From NCBI RefSeq assembly GCF_029227915.1, contig NC_079887.1, positions 21,513,650-21,573,649 of the forward strand: a stretch of 60,000 bases of DNA, given 5' to 3'. The notes beneath the pieces are model-generated. The model worked only from the letters and a program-made list of their open reading frames with translations. It had not been told where the DNA came from and did not search any database. Position numbers and translations under genes: made by a program. This stretch comes from Hydractinia symbiolongicarpus. Taxonomy: Eukaryota > Cnidaria > Hydrozoa > Anthoathecata > Hydractiniidae. This document shows, in pieces, positions 1 to 12,400 of the stretch (positions within the stretch are counted from its first letter, which is position 1; the number at the start of each line of letters is the position of its first letter).

Positions 1-1545
1 ACGTATCTTGATTTATCGTCAATGAATGTAACAAAATATTCTGCACCACTAAGTGATTTTGTTTCTATCTTTCCACAAACGTCGCTATGGATTATACCAA
101 GGAGATTTTTCGATCGATCTCCTCCTGTCTTCGGAAACGGTATTTTGCTTTGTTTCCCATCAATGCACGGTTCACAAAATGTCGGTTTCTTTGTTGCATC
201 ATAATCAAACCCTTTAACAAGTTTGTCCCTTGCCAATCGTTTAAGATTCTGCACACCGAGATGACCGTATCTTCTATGCCAAATTTCTTCCTTTGTTGTA
301 GCGTTATTATCACATTTCATAACTGTGTGATTCTTCTTATTTCTCAATCCATTACAGTTGAGATGGTAAAGGTTGCCATGCTTTGTTGCTGTACCAATGA
401 TTCCGTGTTTCGCATCCACGATGTCACATTTGAAATCTTCAAACTGAAACTTCTTTCCATTTGTTGCAGCTTTTGATACACTAAGTAAATTGTACGAAAG
501 TTGTGGTACAAATAAGACATCAGATAACTTGCATACAACGTTTCTGTTTTCTGAAATGTTCATTTCCAAGGTTACTGTTCCTTTTCCAATTGCTTGTACT
601 GAATATCCATCACCGACAGTGATATCTTGTGGTATTTCAAGTGACGAAATTTCTTCGAACAATTTCTCTTCGTTACACATGTGACATGTTGCGCCTGAAT
701 CAACTATCCAGTTACTTTTTCCTTTGACTGCCAAAGTATTTTCAGCAACTAAACTGATGATTTCTTCGTCATCATCTTCTTCTTCTTCAGCCGTACACAC
801 ATTTTGCGGCTTCATTCGATTTTTACCGTACGTCGAAGGAGTCTGTCTCTCGAACTTCTTCGTTAATTCTTTGCAATATCGTTTCACATGACCAATCTTT
901 CCACAGTGATAACATCTGGGTCCCTTTCTTGGCTTTCCATGATTCGATGTCATTGCTTTGACATTCGTTTCCAAAGTGTCCTTATCTTTCCGCTTGCTTT
1001 CCTCGTGTAACAATCGTTCAGTTACGACTTCAAGCTTCGGTACTTCAGCACTAGCCTCCAGAGCTGTAACTAGCATATCATACGAGTCTGGTAAGCTTGC
1101 TAACAAATGAACAACTTTACTTTCATCATCCAACGGGTCTCCAATAATAATAAATTTCTGTCAAAGCTTTAACGTGCTTTTGAACAGATTGCTCATCTTT
1201 CAACTTCAAGTCATACAACTTCCTGCGTAGTGTCAATTTATTACTCCATGTCTTCTTTTGGAACTGGTCTGCCAACTTCTTCCAAACCTCAGTAGGATCT
1301 TCTGGATCTGGTCCAAGCAGGTATAACAGCGTTGGTTCCACCGACAAAACAATCGTTGCTAACGCACGATCTCTACGCAAATTAAATTTCGGAATTTCTC
1401 TCTCTTCAGTTGGAGCATTTTCTCTTCCATCAACAATTCCCCAAAGTCCATCTTTGATTAACGCCATTCTACACTGTACCTTCCAGGTAGCATAGTTTGT
1501 TCCATTCAATGGTTTTATCAATACTTTGGTGCTTTCCATCGCCAT
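1..1545 (-). pseudogene. copia gag-pol, frameshifted and truncated by the window edge
   Basis: The first ATG is at 1545. The gag part carries the N-terminal motif LNGTNYATWK, then a UBN2-type gag region. Near 1145 the frame shifts; the original frame ends at 1126, and the coding sense continues in another frame to position 1. That second part has a CCHC knuckle (CYHCGKIGHVKRYC, about 880-925), the protease active site DSGATCHMC (about 690-715), and a GAG-pre-integrase/HHCC zinc region (HRRYGHLG ... CEPC, about 170-290), ending at the start of the integrase core. The frameshift implies a dead copy, unless it is a sequencing indel. Confidence 0.9.
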
Positions 1546-1717
1546 TTGTTCCGTATTCAACTAATCCGGATAATCCGTTTCAGGTTTCCACAATACGATT
1601 TTTCGTGCGAACTTTACACCAATCCAAACCAAAATCAAAACAAACTCGTCGGACACACAAGATGGCTTCTTCTTCTTGAATATTATTTCTGTAAATATTC
1701 AATCTTCTTGGGCATAG

Positions 1718-1732
1718 ACTGGGCCCATAACC
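1718..1732 (-). promoter_or_regulatory. Primer-binding site matching the initiator tRNA-Met anticodon region
   Basis: Directly next to the LTR the minus strand reads GGTTATGGGCCCAGT, the complement of the CUGGGCCCAUAACC segment of initiator methionine tRNA. Drosophila copia is known to prime from such an internal tRNA cleavage site rather than from the tRNA 3' end. The position immediately after the LTR supports the call. Confidence 0.8.
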
Positions 1733-2010
1733 TGTTGAAATGTAAACTTTATATATTTGCAGAGTTGCTTCGACTGCTCCAATAACTTTATGACTCTATG
1801 ACTCTAAAATTTACAAGACGTTCTCCTATTTATATATTTAAGATAAGATACTTTAGAATGTTCTAGTATATTCCAGATGTTCTATATTTACTATTAGTAG
1901 TTTCTAGTATAGTTATCTTATTTCTGGAATATTCTCCAATGTCCCTTATATTTCTAGATAGTACACAAGGTTCTAGAATGTTCTTGCGGCAAGAGTGCCT
2001 ATTTTCAACA
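1733..2010 (-). repeat. 5' LTR of the copia element
   Basis: The 278-bp segment starts and ends with an 8-bp inverted repeat (TGTTGAAA and TTTCAACA), giving the canonical TG...CA ends. It sits immediately upstream of the primer-binding site on the minus strand. It is AT-rich, with TATA-like stretches that would serve as promoter. Boundaries were set by the terminal inverted repeat; the partner LTR is outside the window. Confidence 0.85.
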
Positions 2011-3325
2011 CATTGTTCACCAAGCATGTCTGAAAATTTTAAATTAAAACGAAAATGCTATCGAAAGTTGAAGCTCGTGCAGTGTAGCATAATAAAGATC
2101 GTCTTAACTTTCTACATAATGCGCCATCTTTGTTGTTATTAACGTTTCTCTTTAATAATTACGTCATTTCTTTCTGTACAATTTCGCAAGCGCGTAGACT
2201 TAAACTACATTCAGCAAAACTAATTAATTATTCATGAATTTTATTTTAAAGAGGAATTGTATAGGCTGAATATTTTTGGTGAAAGATAATAGTATTTTAG
2301 CCATAAAATTGTGACAAGTGTGTTATATCAGAAAATGTAAACAATCTTTCGTAACTAACTATGTAAAAAAAAATTTCCGATTTTTAAAAGCGTTACTGCC
2401 ACCTTAAGTCTGAACGATGCCCAAAGGCTTCTGTAGACTTTTTTCAACGAATAATAACTCACGAAAACCAATTACAAGTGTTTCAAACAGCCTTTATTGC
2501 CTCTGAATACTTCCTAGCTAGTGGACCAATTCTCCATCCTTTTCAGTTTTCATTTATAGTTTTTTTCTTAATTATGGATTTTTTTGTTTTGTTTTATATT
2601 TTTAGGAAGTAGAGCTATGTATAAAGTAGTCTTGTAGATATGTATTGAGGAATAAAAATACATTTGTAAAAAATGACGTATATGTTTCTTATAAAAATTA
2701 TGAAAACATCTACTCTTTAACAATTTTATTGTAAAGTAGTATAGTGATATACATGAAGAAAATACAATGGAAGATTATTGTTTATATATTTTTTTGTTGT
2801 CTCAAATGCCACGATGGATAATTTTTAAAGCAAATTTTTGCTGTCATAGTGTTGAGGTTAGCTGCTGACAATTTTAAAAAGATGTTTACCAATGTTTAAC
2901 TTCTTAGACTTTATTAGATTATGGTTAATGTTTTCTAGTCTGTCTTTACAAAATAAAAATTAAAGACTCCTAATTGTACCAACGTCAACCACAATTAATA
3001 GTGGTAGCTAGCTATGTATAGCTTCCTTAAAACAAACATTTGCTGTTTTTTTGTCACTGGACCTCCTTTAATATCTCTAATATAAGAATCAACAAAACTT
3101 GTATCATTTTCTAGCAATTATAATAATAAAGATTGGGACGTTGTAAACAAGCTATCTACCTTTATTCCCCAAACAAAATGCTTAACAATTGCCTCGTTTT
3201 AAAAAATACAGCTTCGTTTCAGTTTACAGTAAAATGAACATAGAAAATGGATTTTTTATTTGAAAAAACAAACATACAGTATAAATACTCTGAGCATAAA
3301 AAGTCACAAAAAGAGTTACGTGTAG
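2011..3325. other. AT-rich flank without a recognisable gene
   Basis: About 1.3 kb of AT-rich sequence between the copia LTR and the 3' end of the NIDO/Kazal gene. I see no conserved reading frame, RNA gene or clear repeat. Any 3' UTR of the minus-strand gene would lie at the right-hand end. Confidence 0.6.
3255..3260 (-). terminator. Candidate poly(A) signal of the NIDO/Kazal gene
   Basis: AATAAA on the minus strand, about 65 bases downstream of the proposed stop codon at 3326-3328. In such AT-rich DNA the hexamer occurs often by chance, so only its position supports it. Confidence 0.35.
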
Positions 3326-3447
3326 TCAGATGGACAATGTCAATAACACAATAATTAGTGCACATACCAAATACGTAACACGCCGCCACCGCCTTTCCAT
3401 TTTGTTATTTTTAATTTGACAAAAACAAAAAATACATTGTGAATGCA
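3326..3447 (-). CDS. Exon 13: predicted C-terminal transmembrane anchor
   Basis: Following the acceptor (aattag) at 3448-3449, phase 1 reads a short Cys-containing stretch, then MERRWRRVTYL and a hydrophobic run VCALIIVLLTLSI followed by TGA at 3326-3328. An Arg cluster next to a hydrophobic tail suits a membrane anchor or a GPI-like signal. The frame agrees with exon 12, but there is no domain match, so this exon is tentative. Confidence 0.4.
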
Positions 3448-6400
3448 CTAATTTAGATTCCCCGGATGAAATAACAAAAATAGAACTGCGTGTGAATACC
3501 TGTAGTATTATCAACTCCTGGAAACATTCTTTGGTCAATCGGCCGGAAAATTGACCAATTGCCAGTTGCACCACAAGCACCACTTTCGAAGTTGCACCTA
3601 ACTATTGGCACAGCTAAAAATAATGGTTGTTAGTAGCTAAAAATAGTGTTTGTTAGTAGCTAAAATATACAGATTTATCATTTTGGCAAGTCTTATTTTT
3701 TTCTTAAAGTATTAACCAATGCAGCAACATGCATATGAGCGCATTGTCTACTTGTCTTATTTTCAACTAGAGGAAAACGTAGAATTTTTTTTAGAAAAAA
3801 AAACAGTGTATAGAAAAATGATCAATATTGAGTGAATGGTCGGTGAAGTACTGGCTTATTACAACAATTTTATTTTGTCTTCCTTTCTAAGTGAATTGCA
3901 CAAGATTATTTTAAGGTAAAAATTTCTTTTTAACCATGTTTTTTTTCTGATGTTGAATGCATTTTCTTGTTTAATGTTAATTTCAGCAATCATTGTTATA
4001 TATCAAATAATTTGGTATTAATGAATATTTAAGAAGAGCTAAAGACTTGTCATAAAAAAATTTGTTAAAAAGGTACTCTTCAAGTAAATTATCCAGAATT
4101 GTTGCTTGAATTATCCTTTACCTTAAACTTTAATTTTACTCGAAAGGAACTGTTAGTTAACTCTCTAGAAACCCTCTGTTCAATCGAAAAATACATATTT
4201 GCATTAAAAAAAATTATATCGAAACCAGTGTATATAAAGTATTTATCTTATGGTTCTTCGATTTTGATGATGGCTAATGTACACGAATTATATCTTTTAT
4301 TTTAATTTTCTACTGAGAAAAGAGTACAGTTTGTACTTATTTTTAAATTCTACGGTGCACAAGCTTTTCTTCTCTGATTGGCTAAAATAGCGTGCGAGAA
4401 GTTTGATATTTTTTTATTTTCTTCCTGATTGGTAAAACATTCGTTTAGTTGTTCTGAAATTTTTAGGAAACTAACAACATTTAATCGTCAATATTCACAG
4501 TTCAATGATTCTTTTTTTTGCATTAGTCATTAGAGATTCATTAGGTGTCAGTGCTCGCGACGGCAGAGAATATATGTGTTGACTGTAAACTTAGATAGGA
4601 AAGCTTACATTTGTAGCACATTGAAGGAGTTCTTTTTTTTTTCCGATTGTTTGTACGAAACGATCTTCTGCAACAAGTGTAAAGGAAGTAAGAAAAATCA
4701 TGCGATAATGTCATAAACCAAATGACATTATATAATATCATCTTGCAATAACTTTGTTCGCAGTTAAACAAGGAACATTATGAACCGTGACTGAAATTGA
4801 ACAATCATCTGCCCATTATATGAATTAATAATGATTCATGGTCAGTTCATATGGTGAACAAGTTATTGCACTTGTTCTTGAAAAATATCATAATTTTTTT
4901 CTCCCCTTTTTAACACACGTATATATGTAAACAAGATTTAAAAAAACGCAAAACAATGCAATATTTTTCTCGGCACTATGCAATAAAAACTATGTAAAAG
5001 TAAGAATAATATGGTTTAGATTAAAGTTGATAGAAACATAAATAATGCAGCGTATATAGCTGATGATTCGAAAGTTTAAAATTATCAGCAAATTGATATT
5101 AGGTGTTGTAAGTAATTAAAATTGATCAGCGTTGTTACTTAAAGGAAGTGCCACTTTCCAAAGAAAACATAGTGTATTATACATACTTGGTGGCTGTGGC
5201 GGAGGAGGTCTATAACTTGTCGAAGGTTGCACATGCATTGAGGAGCTTGGACGAATAGCTAGAGATAACAATATATATATATATAAACACGTACGAAAAA
5301 TATGACATTTTATTAATATTCTATATCAGTTATGTCGCCTCTTACCTGAACTATGAATACGTTTTGAAGAATACGCTGAAAATAATGATGTTTATTTTTA
5401 TTAAATTAATAGACATAACTTATTCTTTTCTTGCAGAAATTAGATAATACTGTCAAGTCAAGCATACATGATCAAAAAAAGTACATAAAACTCCAAAAGT
5501 AATAAAACAACAACAAAATTAGACTAAACCAGAAGTTTATGAATTGGGAAATGTTGAATTCCTGTCAATGATGTACAGTTGACTCAGGTTAAGTTTTTAA
5601 AAAATTGAATAAATATTTTTACCTGGGCGGGATGACATAGCTAAAACAAAAAGTAAATATACCGTTAGCTAACTATGTTATTTTACTTATAAGACAAAAA
5701 AACGAATGAATATAAATTTATTTTCAAATCAATTAAAATTCCTTACGTTTTCGAGTCATACTTGGATGTAATGAACGAGTTGGATGAACTAAACATGCAA
5801 CGAATAATAAGAAATTAATAAAAAAATAAACAATTGACGAAAGCACACGAAAACCGGACGAAAAAGCAGACGAAAACCGAACGAAAACCAAACGAAAAAC
5901 AAACGAAAACCAAACGAAAAAGCAGACGTATCTAAGATTAGCTAAGTTGAAGAAATTCTCAGCATAAAGTTTTACCTTTATACGATGACATCATGTTGCG
6001 AGAAGACATTTTCCGATGCGATGACATTGCTTCTAAAATAAGACAAGAATTTTTCTTAGTTTTTTGCTAAACGCAACTTTAGTAAGTACACATACCTCAA
6101 ATCTCACACACTGTTTATCCAATCTGTACTTAGATTTGAAACATAAATTGATACATTATCTGCGCATAATCGTGGTCCAGGGTAATGTTTTGTTACTACT
6201 TTTGAAGTTTTAGTTGAAACATTTGGAAAGTAAAACTACTCACGATATGACGACATCGGTGGGCGCATGCGAGTTGACATCGCTGGTTGCTTGTAGGAAG
6301 ACATCGCGGGTTGCTTGTAGGAAGACATAATAGGTAGCATGTATGATGACTTAACTGGAGGCATCCGTGATGACGCTAGTGGTCCGCCTAAATTATAAAT

Positions 6401-9400
6401 TGTCAAAAAATATATACGTATTTCTAAGAAAACTAGTCGACGGTCTATGTAAAAATCCACGGGTTCGCCCGTCCTTTTAATACCACATTCACGAAATAAT
6501 AGAGCATTTCCAGAATTTATATTTTAGGCATAAATCGAACAATTAAGGAGTTTGGCTATTTGCCTATTAAACTTAATATGTTCTCTACTTCACGGAAAGA
6601 AACTTTCGCAAACTGAAGAAAAGTAACTTTCCTTCGCGTACTTAAACTTTTCTCGGGAATGAGGCTAAAATTAACGAAAGTTTCTGTTTTATATAACCGG
6701 AAAAAATATGTTCACACCTTGTATTTACGACTTAACTGATGTTAAAAGATGTAAGGAAATTTCTCGTAATTTGGTAAATCAATTCTTTCAAACATCAAAA
6801 CTTAAGGAAGGCTCATTCGCAAAAGTTTATGTTATGAAACTTTCGCGAATTTATCCATTCGCAAGAGTTTCTGTTTGCGAAAGTTTCTTCCCCTAAAGTA
6901 ACAGCTATAAAATATAACTTTATTTAATTAGAATAAATTGTGCATAAAGTGGATTAATACTAAGGACAGGGAATGACATATCAGAATTACATCATTCTGA
7001 CAAAATTACCTGCGCAAACTCCTCTGTTTGTCATAACCATACCATTGTTGTTTTCACACGCAGATTTAATAAATTTACATTCGTTTGGATACGTCACTCC
7101 ATTACTACCGCACACTGGTCTGTATGTATTACTACATGGTGTGATCCAATTTGGAGGAGAGGTAGAATCACATCTATGGCAACCAGCGGACAATAATTTT
7201 GCAGATTGACCTAAGGTTGTAATAATTAGGATTAGTAGTGTCGTATTGTCTTGGTTACAGATTTTTGAGTGAATTTTTTACTTGTCTGTTGTTAGGAATT
7301 TACTTCCTAAAGTGTTAACATTTAACAAGCTGACATAACGGAAGTGTTTGCACATATCTGATTTTACATAAACAAACAAACGTTGGCATGGTGTAGTAAA
7401 TAAAAGCAGAGCTGCTAAAAAAAGATATAGCGGCTATGAACGATGCAATCTTGAGTCTCTATTTACACTACAATATTGTTCGAAAAGTTATTAAAAAAAT
7501 GCTTTATTTCAAAGATCATACAGCATTGATACAGCCTTTGCGTATTAAACCTACGCTCTTTAAACTTGTCAAAGTTAACATTTAAGTTCTCACAGCAGAC
7601 TTGGTTATATCCAAACCTCAGAATGTAATAATTTATTGGTGATCATCGGCATAGTTTAATGTTTTGATTTATTGAACCTTCGCGGTTTGTCACAGGAACT
7701 GTTTTATTATGACGACATCGCAGGCACTGCGACTAGCGCATTTTAAATTCCTAACTGCAAAACGAATCTGACAAAGCAAAACTTTGGCATCGTTTCGACT
7801 GTTGATGCTGTTTTGCTATTTTGAGATAAGACCCAAAACTGCCATTTCCCAACTCATGGTATTTTTTCATTGTAAAAAAAGGAAATTAGAAAGAGCATTT
7901 TTCAACTCATGGTATTTTTTCATTGTAAAAAAAGAAAATTATAAAGAGCTTACCCACTCCACATCTTAATACTGCATCAGGAGTCAAACCAAATGCAATC
8001 ACACCTCGTCTTCCCACATTTGACAGACACGTAAGCGTCATGGGGTTCCCACGATTGGATGGAAAATCACATGAATACCCTGAACCAGTCTTATATCCAA
8101 TCTAGAATATTAAAACTTAACTTCAAAATAACTGTTACTTTTTCCCTAACATTCTGTACATTTTGTTTTACAAATGCTTCGTTCTTGAAAGAAACTCTGC
8201 TAGAGTTAAATCACAACAAAACATATGTAATGCAAGTGGTAGTTGCCGTTTGTCAAAAAAACAAACCGGCACGAATGACTAACCTTTGCTCTTTGTGGTG
8301 ATGAAGCTCCATAGTAGTTTAAGGTCTCATAACTTGCAATGCCATAGGTAACCCTACCGTTGGACGCTATTATAACTTGAAATGTATTGGTCTAAATGAA
8401 ACACGATATAATTTTAGAGATGAACACCTTCACATTACTTGAACAGCGTGATTTACGTTATGTTGGAGCACACGTGCTGCGTACGTCTTTATCAAAACCA
8501 CCAACGCTGTCGTCTAGACAATTTAAACTTTATTGGTGTAGTAGGAGAAGGGTAAGGAGAAGGAAATACTTCTTTGCATTGCCTTAATATGTTCTGAACT
8601 GCCTTACTGAAAGGAGAAAAATTCTGTGTGTTTTTTTCCCCTGAAATTATTTCGGCTGTACGTCTGTAAACATTATTTGTCAAAATCATCTTATTCTCAG
8701 GTGAAAGGATAACTAAAATCGAACAAAATAATTTAAGAACATGTTAAGAGCAGGATTCGTCGGGGATTAGAACTAGTATTTTAAAGGTAATATGCGATCA
8801 TATTGGGGCTAAACAGCTGTTTGTTTTAACTAGGGAACGTCCTCAAACGCTTTTTAAAGACAATGCGTGTTAACAACAAGCACATGAGAATTTTGTGAAA
8901 TCCCTCCTTAAAAAACACAAAATGGTTGATACAACTGGGATACGAAGCGATTTTCTGGCTTTGTTTACAAGGAAAATAAACCCTAAATTGCCCATAAAAC
9001 CTTCATTTACTTATAAGTCAACATAATTTTCTATACCAAGCAGTAAATTAAAACAGGTACACGTGTATGCTGCTAGCTAGAAAAAATCTTTAGATAAACT
9101 AATTATTTCTTAAAGTTCGTTTATCGTAAATGTATTCTATAGGCAAATTATACTACATTGGAAATGATGTACATCTTTGTTTTATTGTGTACTAATTCAC
9201 TAAATAAAATTATACGAATTTTATCTTATTCTTCCTGTTGTGTTGATTGTTGACATTGTGCTGCTATTATGACTTAGATTACGTCACTATGACCATTGTA
9301 ATAAGGTTCTATTTTTGTGGTTTCTAGTTTTTCAGAATATGTGTGCAGTTAAGAAACAGATGTCAAGAATAATTTTTATTAAACCTATTTGTGTTTGGGT

Positions 9401-12400
9401 GGTTCAACTTATTTCCATCACTTTTTATCGACTTATAGTTATACCTTGATATTCGGTTCCAGCCTCCCCGCAAGTATTGAGAATCCACCAAATACCCAAG
9501 CAGAAATAGGGTTAGGTATATATACAAATTATAGGTTACATACAAATATATACCTCGGTTGAATAGTAACCTTTATTGCGATGCCAAGTTACAACTAATA
9601 CTCTGTCCACATCCGCATTAAAAGTTGAATCATGGGCATTAATCAATCTGTTTGTTGTTAAAAGATCTTGTGCAGAAAATAATTTCCTTGCATAAATTCT
9701 ACAATCACTACATGACGTAACACCACTTGTATCAGCATAGTATGGTAGAATGCTAACGTCTGGCAAAAATCTCCAGTCTATTCTTGGGTTCATGTTAGTA
9801 AAAGCTGATCCAAATACTGCACCATTGTCACTGACCTAAAAAATATGAAAGGAAACTGTTTTTAATAATTGCCAGTAAGGTTATAATTCTGTTCGAATTC
9901 TGTTTGAAAGTAAAGAAAATGTTTGAGTATTGGCTCAAAATTATTACTAATATACCAGGTACTATCTATTCAGTAAGGCTTATTTCGCGGTCATAAATGA
10001 GAAGTTTCTGGGTCAAAAAATTAGTTGCCATCTGTTTGTCATGTTAAATTATATATCATCATGCATGGCACGGGCCAAGATATCGTTTACCGCCCGCTAA
10101 TCGAGCATAAGGTTTATTTGCTGTCCGTTGAGCAATGCACTGACTTCTCTGATTTAAATATTGAACTTCTTCGCAGCGAACAAAGAAGTTACAGAACAAA
10201 AAGATAAACAAACGAACAAGAAAAACAAAGCGAACAGGATGGAAAAAATAAGGTTTTTGATTTTGAAGTGGTTGCTTAAAGTTGAACATTAGGTTAAGTT
10301 TGTAAGCATGATTAAGAGAATTTTTAGAAGTTAAAAGATAGACAGTTAATCGATAGATTTAGCATTGTTTTTATTAGTAATAGTAGTAATAATACTTAAT
10401 GTTCATAATTCGATCATTCTTTTAACAGGAAGAACCGTAACTCTTTTTCTAAGACATACTCTATAAATCAGCGTTTTCATTATCAGATTTTGCCTGCCAG
10501 ATTTATCTAATTCGACAAATCATATAGTGTAAACAGAAAAATTAGAAGCTTTTTGTAGACAGACACAATCAAAAAAGTTGAAAAATTTTAACTTTTCAGC
10601 TTTTCTCTGAAAAGAATTAACCAATGAAGGAACAGGTTGCTTTATTAAATATTAATGGATCGCAATATCGTGTGGTTTTTAAAGCACAAGAGGAAAAAAA
10701 CATTTTTCAAGAAATTAAAATGTCAAAACAGAATTTCTTATTGAACTTTTAAAAGGGGGAGAAGCTATATGGAATGTGAAAAGTCCTCTGTACAAGGACA
10801 AGGATGAGAAAACAAAGGCAAGTATCCGCATTTTCGACATCTGATACAATTATTAATCAGAGAGCTCTCCTGGCAAAATCTGATAATGTAAGCGCTGCTC
10901 TACACAGCATGACGTAAAACATAACCTCTCTCCTCCTTGGAGGTTTTGCAAAAGTTCTAATATCTCCTATGCATTTATTTTCAAACGATATTTTTAATGT
11001 AAATTGTACACCGTAAATCTAATTAAGTGCACATTGTTTTTGAAACAACACTAGAATTAGGAAAAATTATCATGGGTGATTAAACCTGATTTACACTTGC
11101 ATGAAAATAAAAACAGTTTAAGAAGCGGTATTAAATAACTAGGCACGCTTTACAGGGAAAATGTGTATTTTTTCATTAACATATTGCTAAGTAATCTTCA
11201 CATACACTTGCTTTCGTCAAAGTTTAAGAAAAGTGACCTCAGTAATTTTACTCCAATTCCCTTAGAAAGTTCTAATAACTAGTTATTATCTCCCGCTAGA
11301 ATTAAAAATTTGAATCAAAACACTGTTTTCAAAGGATTTCTTAAATTGCCTTTTAATCATATAAAAACAAAATTACTAATGTCATAGCTATGCATTCCGC
11401 ATAGCTATGACATTAGTAATTTGCAGAATGATGACTAAGCTTAAAATTGACCATAAAGGAAATATCGTTGTTTTATTTACAGACTATTGTGTCACCCTAT
11501 GTGACGTCTAAGATTACAAAAGAAAGAAGGTTCTTTACATGGTAGCAATAGCCTTCTTATTTTATAATTATTTTTTTTCTTTCTACTTTGTAAGGTAAAT
11601 AGAACTAATCAAAGGTATATGCCGGTTAGAGATCTTGGGAAGTACATAGCAATATATCTCATTCTCAAACAAGAAAATAAAATGACTAAGTGTAGTATTG
11701 AATATGGCGCAACTGTTGAAGAAAGCCTTTAAATGATTTTAATTTGAAGCATGAGGGCGACAAAATGTCCTTAAATTATTCTTACTTTTCAAATTTTTTT
11801 TCTTTTAAAATTTAAAGCAGCAACCTTGATATCAACATCACCTTACTGAAATTATCAGCAAGCTGAATTGCTTTGAATTCCTATTAAACATTTTCTACTA
11901 CTTTCTTACGAAATTCTTTCGAAACCTGAACACTTGATAATATTTAACTAAGTAAAGCTTATTCTACGAATTCATTGCGTGAAAATATATTCGTGAGACC
12001 TGGTGAACACGAAAGAAAAAAGGTAAAAAAATGTAAAAAAAAAATAAAAAAATGGGAAAGTTACGATTTTGAAAGTAAATTTTCTTTTGAAACAGATAGC
12101 TACAAGCTTTACGTAAGTAACAAGCGATGCTATGTTAGACACGAATAATTTTTTAGGCTAGTAATTTTTTCTTTCCTAAGTGTTGTTTAAAAAGAGGATC
12201 TTATTTAAAAGATTTAAGTTTTCGCATCAATCGTGAAAAAATTGAGACGAAGGCAGTTTTTCCACTTATTATCTTAAAATGGACAAAACTGTCAAAGAGT
12301 CAAGGCTTTGCAGCTAGCAGGCTGCAAAGTCGCTACTTTTGTACACATGTAGGCTAGGCAGACAGCGTTGAAAAGTTGCTATTCGCATACTTTAACACGT

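Larger units (their letters stand above)
1..2010 (-). mobile_element. Ty1/copia LTR retrotransposon, 5' part (runs off the left edge)
   Basis: On the minus strand this reads LTR, primer-binding site, gag, CCHC knuckle, protease, GAG-pre-integrase and the start of integrase, which is the Ty1/copia order. The other LTR, reverse transcriptase and RNase H lie beyond position 1. The LTR has matching ends (TGTTGAAA / TTTCAACA). A frameshift in gag near 1145 shows that this copy is defective. The left target duplication cannot be checked because the element leaves the window. Confidence 0.93.

Noticed and set aside
1126-1560. Gag start at 1560
   Set aside because: The codon there is TTG; the first ATG of the frame is at 1545 and fits the conserved gag start.
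8492-8689. Minus-strand 65-residue open frame
   Set aside because: No recognisable domain, sits in intron 2, and overlaps another open frame; likely chance.
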